Source: Oscillospiraceae bacterium
GTDB taxonomy: Bacteria; Bacillota; Clostridia; Oscillospirales; Oscillospiraceae
DNA length: 5,750 nucleotides
Direction of reading: 5' to 3'
Assembly (NCBI GenBank): GCA_009786775.1
Contig: WQRL01000139.1
Span: 1 to 5,750, forward strand
The translations under genes were made by a program, and so were the position numbers. Under the pieces are notes generated by a model that did no database searches, had not been told where the DNA came from, and worked only from the letters and a program-made list of their open reading frames with translations. This document shows, piece after piece, positions 1-5,067 of this stretch. Position 1 is the stretch's first letter, and every line of letters starts with the position of its first letter.

Positions 1-339
1 TCAGCAGGCATCCCCACAATATGGGCGGTTCAAATAGCCCTTTTGTCGGGCGTCGCAGCCATGATTTTAGCCTCGCTCATCATTAGATTTGCGCTTAGGA
101 TGCAAGATAGCGGAAACTTAAATATTAACAATGCAATTTCTCAACAGGCGGAGGTATATATAACTATACCTCCGTCACGTACAAATTCAGGAAAAATAAC
201 TATGGTTTTGCAAGAGCGCTTTGTCGAGCTTGATGCTGTGACTGATAGTGAAGTTGCGCTCACTCCCAGAACTAAAGTAGAAATAATCGGCGTGTGCGGT
301 AAGGATTGCCTTATAGTACAGCCGATTTCTAATACATGA
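1..339 (+). CDS. NfeD-family membrane protein, C-terminal part (5' end outside window)
   Basis: The frame is open from base 1, so the 112 residues seen are the C-terminal part of a longer protein. Visible residues 8-31 form one hydrophobic membrane segment (IALLSGVAAMILASLIIRFA). After a polar linker comes a small beta-rich domain of about 50 residues (from SGKITMVL to CLIVQP) with the pattern of the NfeD C-terminal OB fold: a G-K-I/V opening strand and a closing strand of the type V-E-I-I-G-V-x-G-x-x-L-I-V. NfeD proteins are membrane partners of flotillins and stomatins; the pair YuaF-FloT of Bacillus subtilis has the same order. The stop lies 25 bases before the flotillin start, so the two are almost certainly one operon. 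The Cys pair in GVCGKDCL is unusual for this strand but has no known meaning. The family call rests on fold pattern plus neighbour; the number of upstream membrane segments cannot be seen. Confidence 0.8.
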   Translation, partial: SAGIPTIWAVQIALLSGVAAMILASLIIRFALRMQDSGNLNINNAISQQAEVYITIPPSRTNSGKITMVLQERFVELDAVTDSEVALTPRTKVEIIGVCGKDCLIVQPISNT

Positions 340-364
340 AATTATATTTAAGAGGAGAATGAAC

Positions 365-1849
365 ATGAATCCCACCACCTTGATAGTCGCAGTTGTTGCA
401 GTCTTATTTGTATTTACTATGCTTCTTCTGTTTCTCTCACGCTACCGCAAATGTCCCTCGGACAAGGTTCTGATAATTTATGGTAAGGTAGGCTCAAACC
501 CTGATGGAAGCCCCAGATCCGCAAAATGCATCCACGGCGGTGCGGCATTTATCTGGCCAATAGTGCAGTCATTTCAGTACCTGGAACTTACGCCAATGAC
601 AATCAACGTAGATTTGTCAAATGCCCTGTCGCAGCAAAACATACGTGTTGACGTGCCTTCGCGCTTCACTGTGGGTATTTCCACCGAAAGCGGCGTTATG
701 CAAAATGCGGCGGAACGCCTGCTAGGCTTGAGAACCGCTGAAATACAAGACCTTGCAAGGGATATCCTCTTCGGTCAGCTCAGGCTTGTAATTGCAACCA
801 TGGCAATCGAAGAAATTAACACAGACCGGGACAAGTTTTTAGAAGCTGTTTCCTACAATGTGGAAACCGAACTTAAAAAAATAGGCCTGCGCCTTATTAA
901 CGTAAATGTCACGGATATTACAGACGAATCAGGCTATATTGAAGCTCTGGGTAAAGAAGCCGCTGCAAAGGCTATAAATGATGCCAAGCAGAGTGTTGCC
1001 GAGAAAAACCGCGATGGTTCTATAGGTGCTTCGAAGGCTCTTAGTACGCAGCGTATCTCTGTTGCGGAGTCTGATGCCTCTGCTGTAGAGGGTGAAAACC
1101 GCTCCAAGGCTCTTATCTCACAGTCAGATGCTACGCGCCGTGAGCAGGAAGCAGAAGCCCTACGCCGCGCCACAGCAGCTGAGAGGACCGCAGAAGCTCG
1201 TGCATTGGAAGAAGCCTATGCAGCCCAGCAGGCAGCAGAAAAAGCCAGGGCTGAGCGCGATGAAGCCACAGGGCAGGCGGATATCATAGTAAAAGCCCGC
1301 ATAGCCAAAGAGCGCTTAGAACTCGAAGCTGAGGCGGACGCGGAGCAAGCTAGGCGCCGTGCCAAGGGTGAGGCGGATGCAATATTTGCCCGCATGGAAG
1401 CTCAGGCCCGTGGTATGCAGGAGATTTTGGAAAAGCAAGCCGCCGGCTTTAGCAAAGTGGTTGAGGCAGCCGGAGGAGACCCGCAAGCCGCAGTTCAGCT
1501 TATGCTAACTGACAAGATCGAAGAACTTGTAAAAATTCAAGTTGAAGCCATTAAGAACCTGCAAATCGACAAAATTACAGTGTGGGATTCCATGAGTGGG
1601 GATGGAGGGGCATCGACGACATCCAGCTTTCTATCGGGAATGATGCGCTCAATCCCGCCGCTTAATGAGATGTTTAAGATGGCTGGAATGTCAATACCTG
1701 GGTTTTTGGGTTCTGAAATTGAAGACAGCACACGAGAGGAGATACAGGCAAATTCAGCCTTCCCGGTAGCTCCAGAGGACGGAATGCCACCTGTTGTGGA
1801 AGAAAATATTAAAATTTCGGATGAAAGTGATGTAATAGAGTTAAATTAA
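365..1849 (+). CDS. floT: Flotillin-like SPFH-domain protein (FloT type)
   Basis: A 494-residue flotillin, close to the usual length of about 500. Flotillins are membrane-anchored scaffolds that oligomerise in functional microdomains and influence membrane fluidity, secretion and signalling complexes. Layout: residues 5-25 are an N-terminal hydrophobic anchor; about 30-205 are the SPFH/band-7 domain (CPSDKVLIIYGKVG near its start, KKIGLRLINVNVTDITDESG near its end); about 205-360 are an Ala/Glu/Arg-rich heptad region typical of the flotillin coiled coil; about 350-408 are the conserved C-terminal oligomerisation segment (QARGMQEILEKQAAGF to KITVWD). A Gly/Ser linker (SGDGGASTTSS) and an acidic tail to residue 494 follow. 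Two in-frame ATGs compete: 359 is only 1 base after AGGAG (353-357), whereas 365 is 7 bases after it, so 365 is chosen. It follows the NfeD gene by 25 bases and no terminator lies between them. No terminator follows it either: the rpsU -35 box begins 3 bases after the stop. Confidence 0.94.
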   Translation: MNPTTLIVAVVAVLFVFTMLLLFLSRYRKCPSDKVLIIYGKVGSNPDGSPRSAKCIHGGAAFIWPIVQSFQYLELTPMTINVDLSNALSQQNIRVDVPSRFTVGISTESGVMQNAAERLLGLRTAEIQDLARDILFGQLRLVIATMAIEEINTDRDKFLEAVSYNVETELKKIGLRLINVNVTDITDESGYIEALGKEAAAKAINDAKQSVAEKNRDGSIGASKALSTQRISVAESDASAVEGENRSKALISQSDATRREQEAEALRRATAAERTAEARALEEAYAAQQAAEKARAERDEATGQADIIVKARIAKERLELEAEADAEQARRRAKGEADAIFARMEAQARGMQEILEKQAAGFSKVVEAAGGDPQAAVQLMLTDKIEELVKIQVEAIKNLQIDKITVWDSMSGDGGASTTSSFLSGMMRSIPPLNEMFKMAGMSIPGFLGSEIEDSTREEIQANSAFPVAPEDGMPPVVEENIKISDESDVIELN

Positions 1850-1852
1850 ATA

Positions 1853-1881
1853 TTGACAAGAAGCCAATGCGACATTATAAT
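1853..1881 (+). promoter_or_regulatory. Perfect consensus sigma-A promoter for rpsU
   Basis: TTGACA (1853-1858) and TATAAT (1876-1881) are both exact consensus hexamers with the optimal 17-base spacer. Transcription should start near 1888, giving a leader of about 75 bases before the rpsU start. The -35 box lies 3 bases after the flotillin stop codon, so rpsU has its own strong promoter in addition to any read-through from the flotillin operon. Confidence 0.93.
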
Positions 1882-1926
1882 ATTTATGCTAAAGTCAAAC
1901 TGAGTGTCCAATGAGTGACCCTTAAG

Positions 1927-1955
1927 CGTGCTTTATGCACGTATCGGAGGGAGGG
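1927..1955 (+). promoter_or_regulatory. rpsU leader hairpin and extended ribosome binding site
   Basis: CGTGC (1927-1931) and GCACG (1937-1941) form a perfect 5-bp stem with a TTTAT loop, ending 4 bases before a run of ten purines, GGAGGGAGGG (1946-1955), that offers two overlapping Shine-Dalgarno registers. The hairpin would sit at the edge of the ribosome footprint. A regulatory role is inference; the strong ribosome binding site is plainly visible. Confidence 0.5.
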
Positions 1956-1961
1956 AAAAAT

Positions 1962-2147
1962 GTGTCGGAAGTCCATGTCAAAGATAATGAATCCTTAGAC
2001 AGCGCCTTAAAGAGATTTAAGCGCAATTGCGCGAAGTCCGGAGTCCTATCGGATCTGAGAAAAAAGGAATACTATCAGAGTCCTAGTGTCAAGCGCCGGA
2101 AGAAGTCTGAAGCTGCGCGTAAGAACAAGAACAAGAGGTTCAATTGA
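1962..2147 (+). CDS. rpsU: 30S ribosomal protein S21
   Basis: S21 binds the small ribosomal subunit near the 3' end of 16S rRNA and the platform. The 61-residue product begins [20 protein letters not shown], the conserved start of bacterial S21, followed by [19 protein letters not shown], the [14 protein letters not shown] box and a basic tail. Usual length is 57-70. The start is GTG at 1962: the frame is also open from an ATG at 1935, but the ribosome binding site (1946-1955) lies after that ATG, and family alignment fixes the N-terminus at the GTG. An out-of-frame ATG at 1960 overlaps the GTG and opens a 12-codon frame. The gene has its own consensus promoter and is followed by a hairpin terminator. 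In many Firmicutes rpsU is followed by yqeY; here it is not. Confidence 0.96.
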   Translation: MSEVHVKDNESLDSALKRFKRNCAKSGVLSDLRKKEYYQSPSVKRRKKSEAARKNKNKRFN

Positions 2148-2160
2148 CATTAAAAATAAG

Positions 2161-2205
2161 ACAGACCGGGTTGCCTAGCAATCCGGTCTGTTGCATAGTT
2201 TTTTT
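2161..2205 (+). terminator. Hairpin terminator or attenuator after rpsU
   Basis: ACAGACCGG (2161-2169) pairs perfectly with CCGGTCTGT (2183-2191). The stem continues through one G-U pair and TTGC/GCAA to a 3-base CTA loop, about 14 pairs in all. A run of seven T follows at 2199-2205, offset by 7 bases from the stem foot, which is not ideal for intrinsic termination. Incomplete termination would let rpsU transcripts continue into the PspC gene, for which no separate promoter is seen. Confidence 0.75.
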
Positions 2206-2232
2206 GGCTAAAGCTAAAAGGAGGAGAAGTAA

Positions 2233-2421
2233 ATGGAACCAAAACGTCTTTACCGTTCGAGGAAAAATAAATGGATCGCAGGTGTCTGCGGGGGTGTGGC
2301 GGAATATTTTAACATCGACCCGATTATTGTGAGGATTCTCGCCATAATCATTCCGGGCTTTGGCTGGGTGCTGTACCTAATTCTTGCGCTGATAGTTCCC
2401 GAAGATCCCACAGGATTTTAA
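2233..2421 (+). CDS. PspC-domain small membrane protein
   Basis: A 62-residue protein made almost entirely of one PspC domain: RLYRSRKNKWIAGVCGGVAE at residues 5-24, the DPIIVR motif at 29-34, a hydrophobic membrane segment at about 34-56, and the closing IVPEDP at 54-59. PspC proteins sit in the inner membrane and in proteobacteria link the phage-shock response to envelope damage; stand-alone short PspC proteins are common in Firmicutes, where their role is poorly defined. The ribosome binding site AGGAGGAG (2219-2226) is 6 bases before the ATG, so the start is secure. It lies 85 bases after rpsU on the same strand, beyond the rpsU hairpin, and converges with pdxS. No promoter of its own is evident in the gap. 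Confidence 0.9.
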   Translation: MEPKRLYRSRKNKWIAGVCGGVAEYFNIDPIIVRILAIIIPGFGWVLYLILALIVPEDPTGF

Positions 2422-2452
2422 GAAAGCCTTGCAGTAATATAAATAAACGCAC

Positions 2453-2478
2453 AAGGGCGGCCACAGCAGGCCGCCCTT
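2453..2478. terminator. GC-rich hairpin between convergent PspC gene and pdxS
   Basis: AAGGGCGGCC (2453-2462) and GGCCGCCCTT (2469-2478) form a perfect 10-bp stem with a 6-base ACAGCA loop, in the gap between two convergent genes. On the - strand it is followed by a loosely T-rich stretch (GTTTATTTATATT after a few bases); on the + strand there is no T run. It most likely ends pdxS transcripts and may also stop transcripts from the PspC side. Confidence 0.7.
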
Positions 2479-2517
2479 AGAAGCGTTACGTCTTAATATC
2501 CCTAGGTGGGAGAGCTT

Positions 2518-2541
2518 GCTTTCCGCGCTACTTTCCGCGCT
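2518..2541. repeat. Tandem 12-base repeat across the pdxS stop codon
   Basis: Two adjacent 12-base units, GCTTTCCGCGCT (2518-2529) and ACTTTCCGCGCT (2530-2541), share 11 of 12 bases. On the - strand the repeat covers the last coding bases of pdxS, its TAG stop (2528-2530) and the first bases after it. It looks like a small slippage duplication. Confidence 0.7.
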
Positions 2542-3403
2542 CAGCCATAAGGATTTCAATTTCATTTTCATTGATGCCCACCATGGCCTCGCCGAGATCT
2601 TCCGAGAGCTTGGCGAGCATATGCGCATCCTTATAGTTTGCCACAGCCTTCACAATCGCCGCTGCACGCTTTGCAGGATCGCCGGACTTGAATATGCCTG
2701 AGCCCACAAAAACGCCCTCAGCGCCCAGTTCCATCATGAGAACAGCGTCAGCAGGGGTGGCTACGCCGCCTGCGGAGAAGTTGGCCACGGGGAGCTTGCC
2801 ATGTTCACGGACGTACAGCACAAGCTCAAAGGGAACTTGCAAGGTCTTGGCCATATCGTAAAGCTCATCTTCGCGCATGGATGTGATTTGGCGCATTTCG
2901 CTCTGCATGGTTCTCATATGCCTGACAGCTTGTATTACATCTCCCGTGCCTGCTTCGCCCTTGGTGCGGATCATGGCAGCACCTTCGTTTATGCGCCGTA
3001 GCGCTTCACCTAGATCCCTGGCACCGCAGACAAATGGGACATCAAATTTTCTTTTGTCGATGTGGTACTTGTCGTCGGCAGGGGAGAGCACTTCACTCTC
3101 GTCCACCATGTCTACTTTAATTGCCTGCAATATGGAGGCTTCTACGAAATGCCCGATGCGGCATTTGGCCATTACAGGGATTTTGACAGCTTCCTGTATG
3201 CCTTTTATCATTTTAGGGTCGCTCATGCGCGAAACGCCACCTGCTACACGTATATCTGCGGGAATGCGCTCAAGAGCCATGACGGCACATGCGCCAGCCC
3301 CTTCGGCAATAGCAGCTTGCTCTGGTGTTGAAACGTCCATGATGACGCCGCCCTTTAGGGTGTTTGCTAAATCTTTGTTAAATTTGAAACTTTTCTTTGC
3401 CAT
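2528..3403 (-). CDS. pdxS: Pyridoxal 5'-phosphate synthase, synthase subunit PdxS
   Basis: PdxS joins ribose 5-phosphate, glyceraldehyde 3-phosphate and ammonia into pyridoxal 5'-phosphate in the cytoplasm, normally receiving ammonia from the glutaminase PdxT in a 12+12 complex. The 291-residue product matches the family length (about 294) and is a TIM barrel throughout. Visible landmarks: GGVIMDV with Asp23; [12 protein letters not shown] at 41-52; catalytic Lys80 in VMAKCRIGH (equivalent to Lys81 of B. subtilis); [10 protein letters not shown] at 101-110; [13 protein letters not shown] at 122-134; Lys148 in RTKGEAGTG, the second catalytic lysine; [11 protein letters not shown] at 210-220; [11 protein letters not shown] at 230-240. 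All key residues are present, so the enzyme should be active. The ATG has AGGAG (3414-3418, read on the - strand) 10 bases upstream. The C-terminus ends AERGK rather than the QERGW common in relatives, at a small tandem duplication over the stop. No pdxT is adjacent on either side. Confidence 0.97.
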   Translation of the reverse strand: MAKKSFKFNKDLANTLKGGVIMDVSTPEQAAIAEGAGACAVMALERIPADIRVAGGVSRMSDPKMIKGIQEAVKIPVMAKCRIGHFVEASILQAIKVDMVDESEVLSPADDKYHIDKRKFDVPFVCGARDLGEALRRINEGAAMIRTKGEAGTGDVIQAVRHMRTMQSEMRQITSMREDELYDMAKTLQVPFELVLYVREHGKLPVANFSAGGVATPADAVLMMELGAEGVFVGSGIFKSGDPAKRAAAIVKAVANYKDAHMLAKLSEDLGEAMVGINENEIEILMAERGK

Positions 3404-3447
3404 TTTTAGTTTGCTCCTTTGTAAGTGAAATGAAATGTAATAGCCGC

Positions 3448-3483
3448 AGGTGGCCAGATTGCCAGCCTCAGATGCCGCGCATC
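3448..3483 (-). other. Two small hairpins in the pdxS upstream gap
   Basis: The 101-base gap between the rhomboid-like gene and pdxS holds two inverted repeats: GATGC-CGC-GCATC (3471-3483) and AGGTGGC-CAGATT-GCCAGCCT (3448-3468, with one bulged base). Neither is followed by a T run on the - strand, so they are not clear terminators. I find no convincing promoter in the gap, so pdxS may be transcribed with the upstream gene. Confidence 0.4.
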
Positions 3484-3504
3484 AAAGGTGAGAGCCTTGC
3501 ACAA

Positions 3505-4353
3505 TTAGTCAAAATGTACATGGTTATTTATATGCTCTGAACAAAAACAGTGATAGCCATTGCATCTTGAGCAGTATCTAAACTCCATATCAGGAAACTG
3601 GGTGTCGGTTTTGCCGCAAACCGCGCATTTGTGGCGGTAGGGCTGGCCTGCTTGTTCCCGCTTAACTTTTTTTGCTTCTTTTTGAAAGTTTATGGTCTGA
3701 GGGGATGCGCGGGCTCTTACAGGCCTTAAGTGGTCTAGAAGATCCCCGCCGCATATTATAAAGAAGTTGAGCAGCGCTACCGCAGGCAAGATAGCCATGA
3801 ACATCCGCCCGTCAATAATCTCGCTGACTATGGAAAAGCCGAAAAATGCAGCATTGAAAATCGCCAGCCATTTAATTTTGATAGGAATAAAGAAGAATAG
3901 CCTTACAACATTGTTGGGAAACAGCACAGCAAATGCAAAAAACATTGACAAATTCAAATAAATCGGTGCTATTAATATGGTGCGCCCGAGTACAAAGAAC
4001 ATAACAAGGCCGTAAATTATATGCAAAGCGACACCGGATAAGTAATAGACCGTGAACTTGGCTGTGCCCCATTCGCTCTCAAGGGTGCTTGAAATAAAAT
4101 AATAAAAGTAGAATGTTATTGCCATAAAGAATATATTGGTGTTGCGGTTAACTGGCACAAATACCCATGTGAGAAGCCTCCAGACTTCGCCCCTGAGAAT
4201 GAGTGCCGGCCTAAATTCCATTACCGGTATGAGCTGGCCCCCAAACAAAAATACCAGTGCAGAAACAAAAATTATATAAAGCATAAGCCTAGGAATGCCG
4301 AACCGCCTGTGTTTAAGGCAGAACTTATCTATTGCCCGGTTTAATCGCCTCAA
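3505..4353 (-). CDS. Rhomboid-fold membrane protein lacking catalytic motifs, with Cys/His zinc-binding tail
   Basis: A 282-residue protein with six hydrophobic segments (about 21-43, 73-90, 100-122, 126-145, 160-178, 184-202), a basic linker and a Cys/His-rich tail. Rhomboid landmarks are clear: GEVWRLLTWVF (55-65) matches the L1-loop WR motif, and ESEWGTAKFTVYYLSG (92-107) matches the E-x-x-W-G motif. The GxSG motif of the fourth segment is replaced by NLSM (134-137), and the sixth segment has no catalytic His, so rhomboid protease activity is unlikely; a substrate-binding or Derlin-like role is inference. The tail has CAVC (243-246), CSRC (261-264) and HCFCSEHINNHVH (268-280), enough ligands for two zinc sites facing the cytoplasm. 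The start is chosen at TTG 4353, 7 bases after GGAGGG (4361-4366, - strand); the longer frame from ATG 4398 (297 residues) has no ribosome binding site. pdxS follows 101 bases downstream; rplS is divergent. Confidence 0.85.
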   Translation of the reverse strand: MRRLNRAIDKFCLKHRRFGIPRLMLYIIFVSALVFLFGGQLIPVMEFRPALILRGEVWRLLTWVFVPVNRNTNIFFMAITFYFYYFISSTLESEWGTAKFTVYYLSGVALHIIYGLVMFFVLGRTILIAPIYLNLSMFFAFAVLFPNNVVRLFFFIPIKIKWLAIFNAAFFGFSIVSEIIDGRMFMAILPAVALLNFFIICGGDLLDHLRPVRARASPQTINFQKEAKKVKREQAGQPYRHKCAVCGKTDTQFPDMEFRYCSRCNGYHCFCSEHINNHVHFD

Positions 4354-4404
4354 ATTAAATCCCTCCGTAACGGAACTATTTGCGCATGTTTTTGACATGA
4401 CATT

Positions 4405-4423
4405 TTGTGCTCACTGCGCACAA
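4405..4423. promoter_or_regulatory. Dyad TTGTGC-N7-GCACAA, candidate operator of the rhomboid-like gene
   Basis: A perfect 6-bp inverted repeat, TTGTGC (4405-4410) and GCACAA (4418-4423), separated by 7 bases, lies at the predicted transcription start of the - strand gene (about 4422). Position and spacing suit a dimeric repressor site; a 5'-leader hairpin is the alternative. A second short dyad, CATGT-N5-ACATG (4385-4399), lies just downstream. Confidence 0.4.
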
Positions 4424-4428
4424 CCGCT

Positions 4429-4457
4429 ATTGTATCACATTTTTTTTATAAGTGCGA
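4429..4457 (-). promoter_or_regulatory. Extended -10 promoter for the rhomboid-like gene
   Basis: On the - strand, TGATACAAT (4437-4429) is an extended -10 element: TG, one base, then TACAAT, five of six matches to consensus. At 17 bases spacing the -35 position reads TCGCAC, a poor match, which is common when the -10 is extended. The A-rich run just upstream may help melting. Start of transcription is expected near 4422. Confidence 0.55.
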
Positions 4458-4496
4458 TAGTTTTGAAAAAAGATTTAATTTTAACTTAATTTTGTG

Positions 4497-4525
4497 TTGC
4501 ATTTATTGGGTAGATGTGGTAGTAT
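4497..4525 (+). promoter_or_regulatory. Promoter for rplS
   Basis: TTGCAT (4497-4502) and TAGTAT (4520-4525) are 17 bases apart; the -10 is preceded by TGG, giving an extended -10 element. Neither hexamer is perfect. Transcription would start near 4532, about 95 bases before the rplS ATG, and diverge from the rhomboid-like gene. Confidence 0.55.
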
Positions 4526-4570
4526 TTTCTGGCGCGTTTATAACATTCGCTTGTATTTTGATTAAAAATG

Positions 4571-4616
4571 GTCCGCTGCTGCCAAGGTGCGGCATGAACA
4601 TTTGCACGAAGGGAGG
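4571..4616 (+). promoter_or_regulatory. Structured rplS leader, possible L19 autoregulatory element
   Basis: TGCTGC (4577-4582) pairs with GCGGCA (4589-4594), including one G-U pair, around a CAAGGT loop. A competing pairing, GTGC (4587-4590) with GCAC (4604-4607), uses part of the same bases, so the two cannot form together. The second structure ends 3 bases before the ribosome binding site GGGAGG (4611-4616). Firmicutes are known to carry an L19 leader motif before rplS; that this is the same element is inferred from position and general shape, not from a model search. Confidence 0.4.
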
Positions 4617-4625
4617 AAATCAGCG

Positions 4626-4967
4626 ATGGATTTAGTCAAGGCACTTAGTGATCAATACCTAAAACCCGAACTTCCCACCATGAACGTAGGTGACACAGTA
4701 AGAGTTACAGTTCGTGTCAAGGAAGGTAACCGCGAGAGAAATCAGGCATTTGAAGGCACTATTATAGCAAAAAAACACGGTGGCATCAACGAAACAATTA
4801 CAGTAAGACGCATCTCTTACAATGTCGGATGTGAGAAAGTGTTCCCCGTTCACTCACCGACCATAGTTTCTGTTGAAACAGTCAGGCGTGGTAAAGTTAG
4901 AAGAGCTAAACTTTATTATCTGCGTGACAGAGTGGGCAAAAGGGCAAAAGTCAAGGAAAGAATCTAG
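4626..4967 (+). CDS. rplS: 50S ribosomal protein L19
   Basis: L19 lies at the interface of the 30S and 50S subunits and helps form intersubunit bridges. The 113-residue product has the usual family length (113-120). Recognisable blocks are [20 protein letters not shown] near residues 16-35, [20 protein letters not shown] at about 40-59, the [18 protein letters not shown] block at about 61-78 and the basic C-terminal [17 protein letters not shown] region. The start is ATG 4626, 9 bases after GGGAGG (4611-4616); the frame is open further upstream from a GTG at 4587, but that stretch contains the leader and ribosome binding site. In many Firmicutes rplS follows rpsP, rimM and trmD; here it stands first behind its own promoter, divergent from a rhomboid-like gene. 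A strong terminator follows, then lepB. Confidence 0.97.
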   Translation: MDLVKALSDQYLKPELPTMNVGDTVRVTVRVKEGNRERNQAFEGTIIAKKHGGINETITVRRISYNVGCEKVFPVHSPTIVSVETVRRGKVRRAKLYYLRDRVGKRAKVKERI

Positions 4968-4975
4968 TTCACAAC

Positions 4976-5005
4976 AAAAAAAAGGGGCGCTGACCCCTTT
5001 TTTTT
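4976..5005. terminator. Bidirectional intrinsic terminator after rplS
   Basis: Eight A and four G (4976-4987) pair perfectly with four C and eight T (4994-5005) around a CGCTGA loop. On the + strand the T run makes a classical intrinsic terminator 8 bases after the rplS stop; the A run makes it work on the - strand as well. It separates rplS from lepB transcriptionally. Confidence 0.93.
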
Positions 5006-5019
5006 ATTCCGGTTTTGTG

Positions 5020-5025
5020 TATAAT
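5020..5025 (+). promoter_or_regulatory. -10 element of a probable lepB promoter
   Basis: TATAAT at 5020-5025 is an exact -10 consensus, 42 bases before the lepB start. The matching -35 position falls inside the T run of the rplS terminator and is a poor match to TTGACA, so the promoter is judged from the -10 box and from the need for a start site after the terminator. Confidence 0.5.
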
Positions 5026-5067
5026 ATCTATTATGAAGTAAGTCATAATTTTAAGGAGCACTTTTGC

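Noticed and set aside
821..830. The 10-mer ACAGACCGGG shared by floT and the rpsU terminator (2161-2170)
   Set aside because: Dozens of repeated 10-mers are expected by chance in a window of this length, and the flanks do not match.
934..1173. Open frame on the - strand inside floT
   Set aside because: It is a shadow of the Ala/Glu-rich flotillin coiled coil.
2144..2149. A second TTGACA at the end of rpsU as a promoter for the PspC gene
   Set aside because: At 17 bases spacing the -10 position reads CGGGTT, inside the terminator stem, so no promoter is supported.
2144..2332. Open frame overlapping the end of rpsU and the start of the PspC gene
   Set aside because: It runs through the rpsU terminator hairpin and overlaps the PspC domain in another frame; no ribosome binding site fits its start.
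2877..3428. A 183-codon open frame on the + strand opposite pdxS
   Set aside because: It lies almost wholly antisense to a full-length, highly conserved pdxS, its residues are low in recognisable motif content, and no ribosome binding site precedes it.
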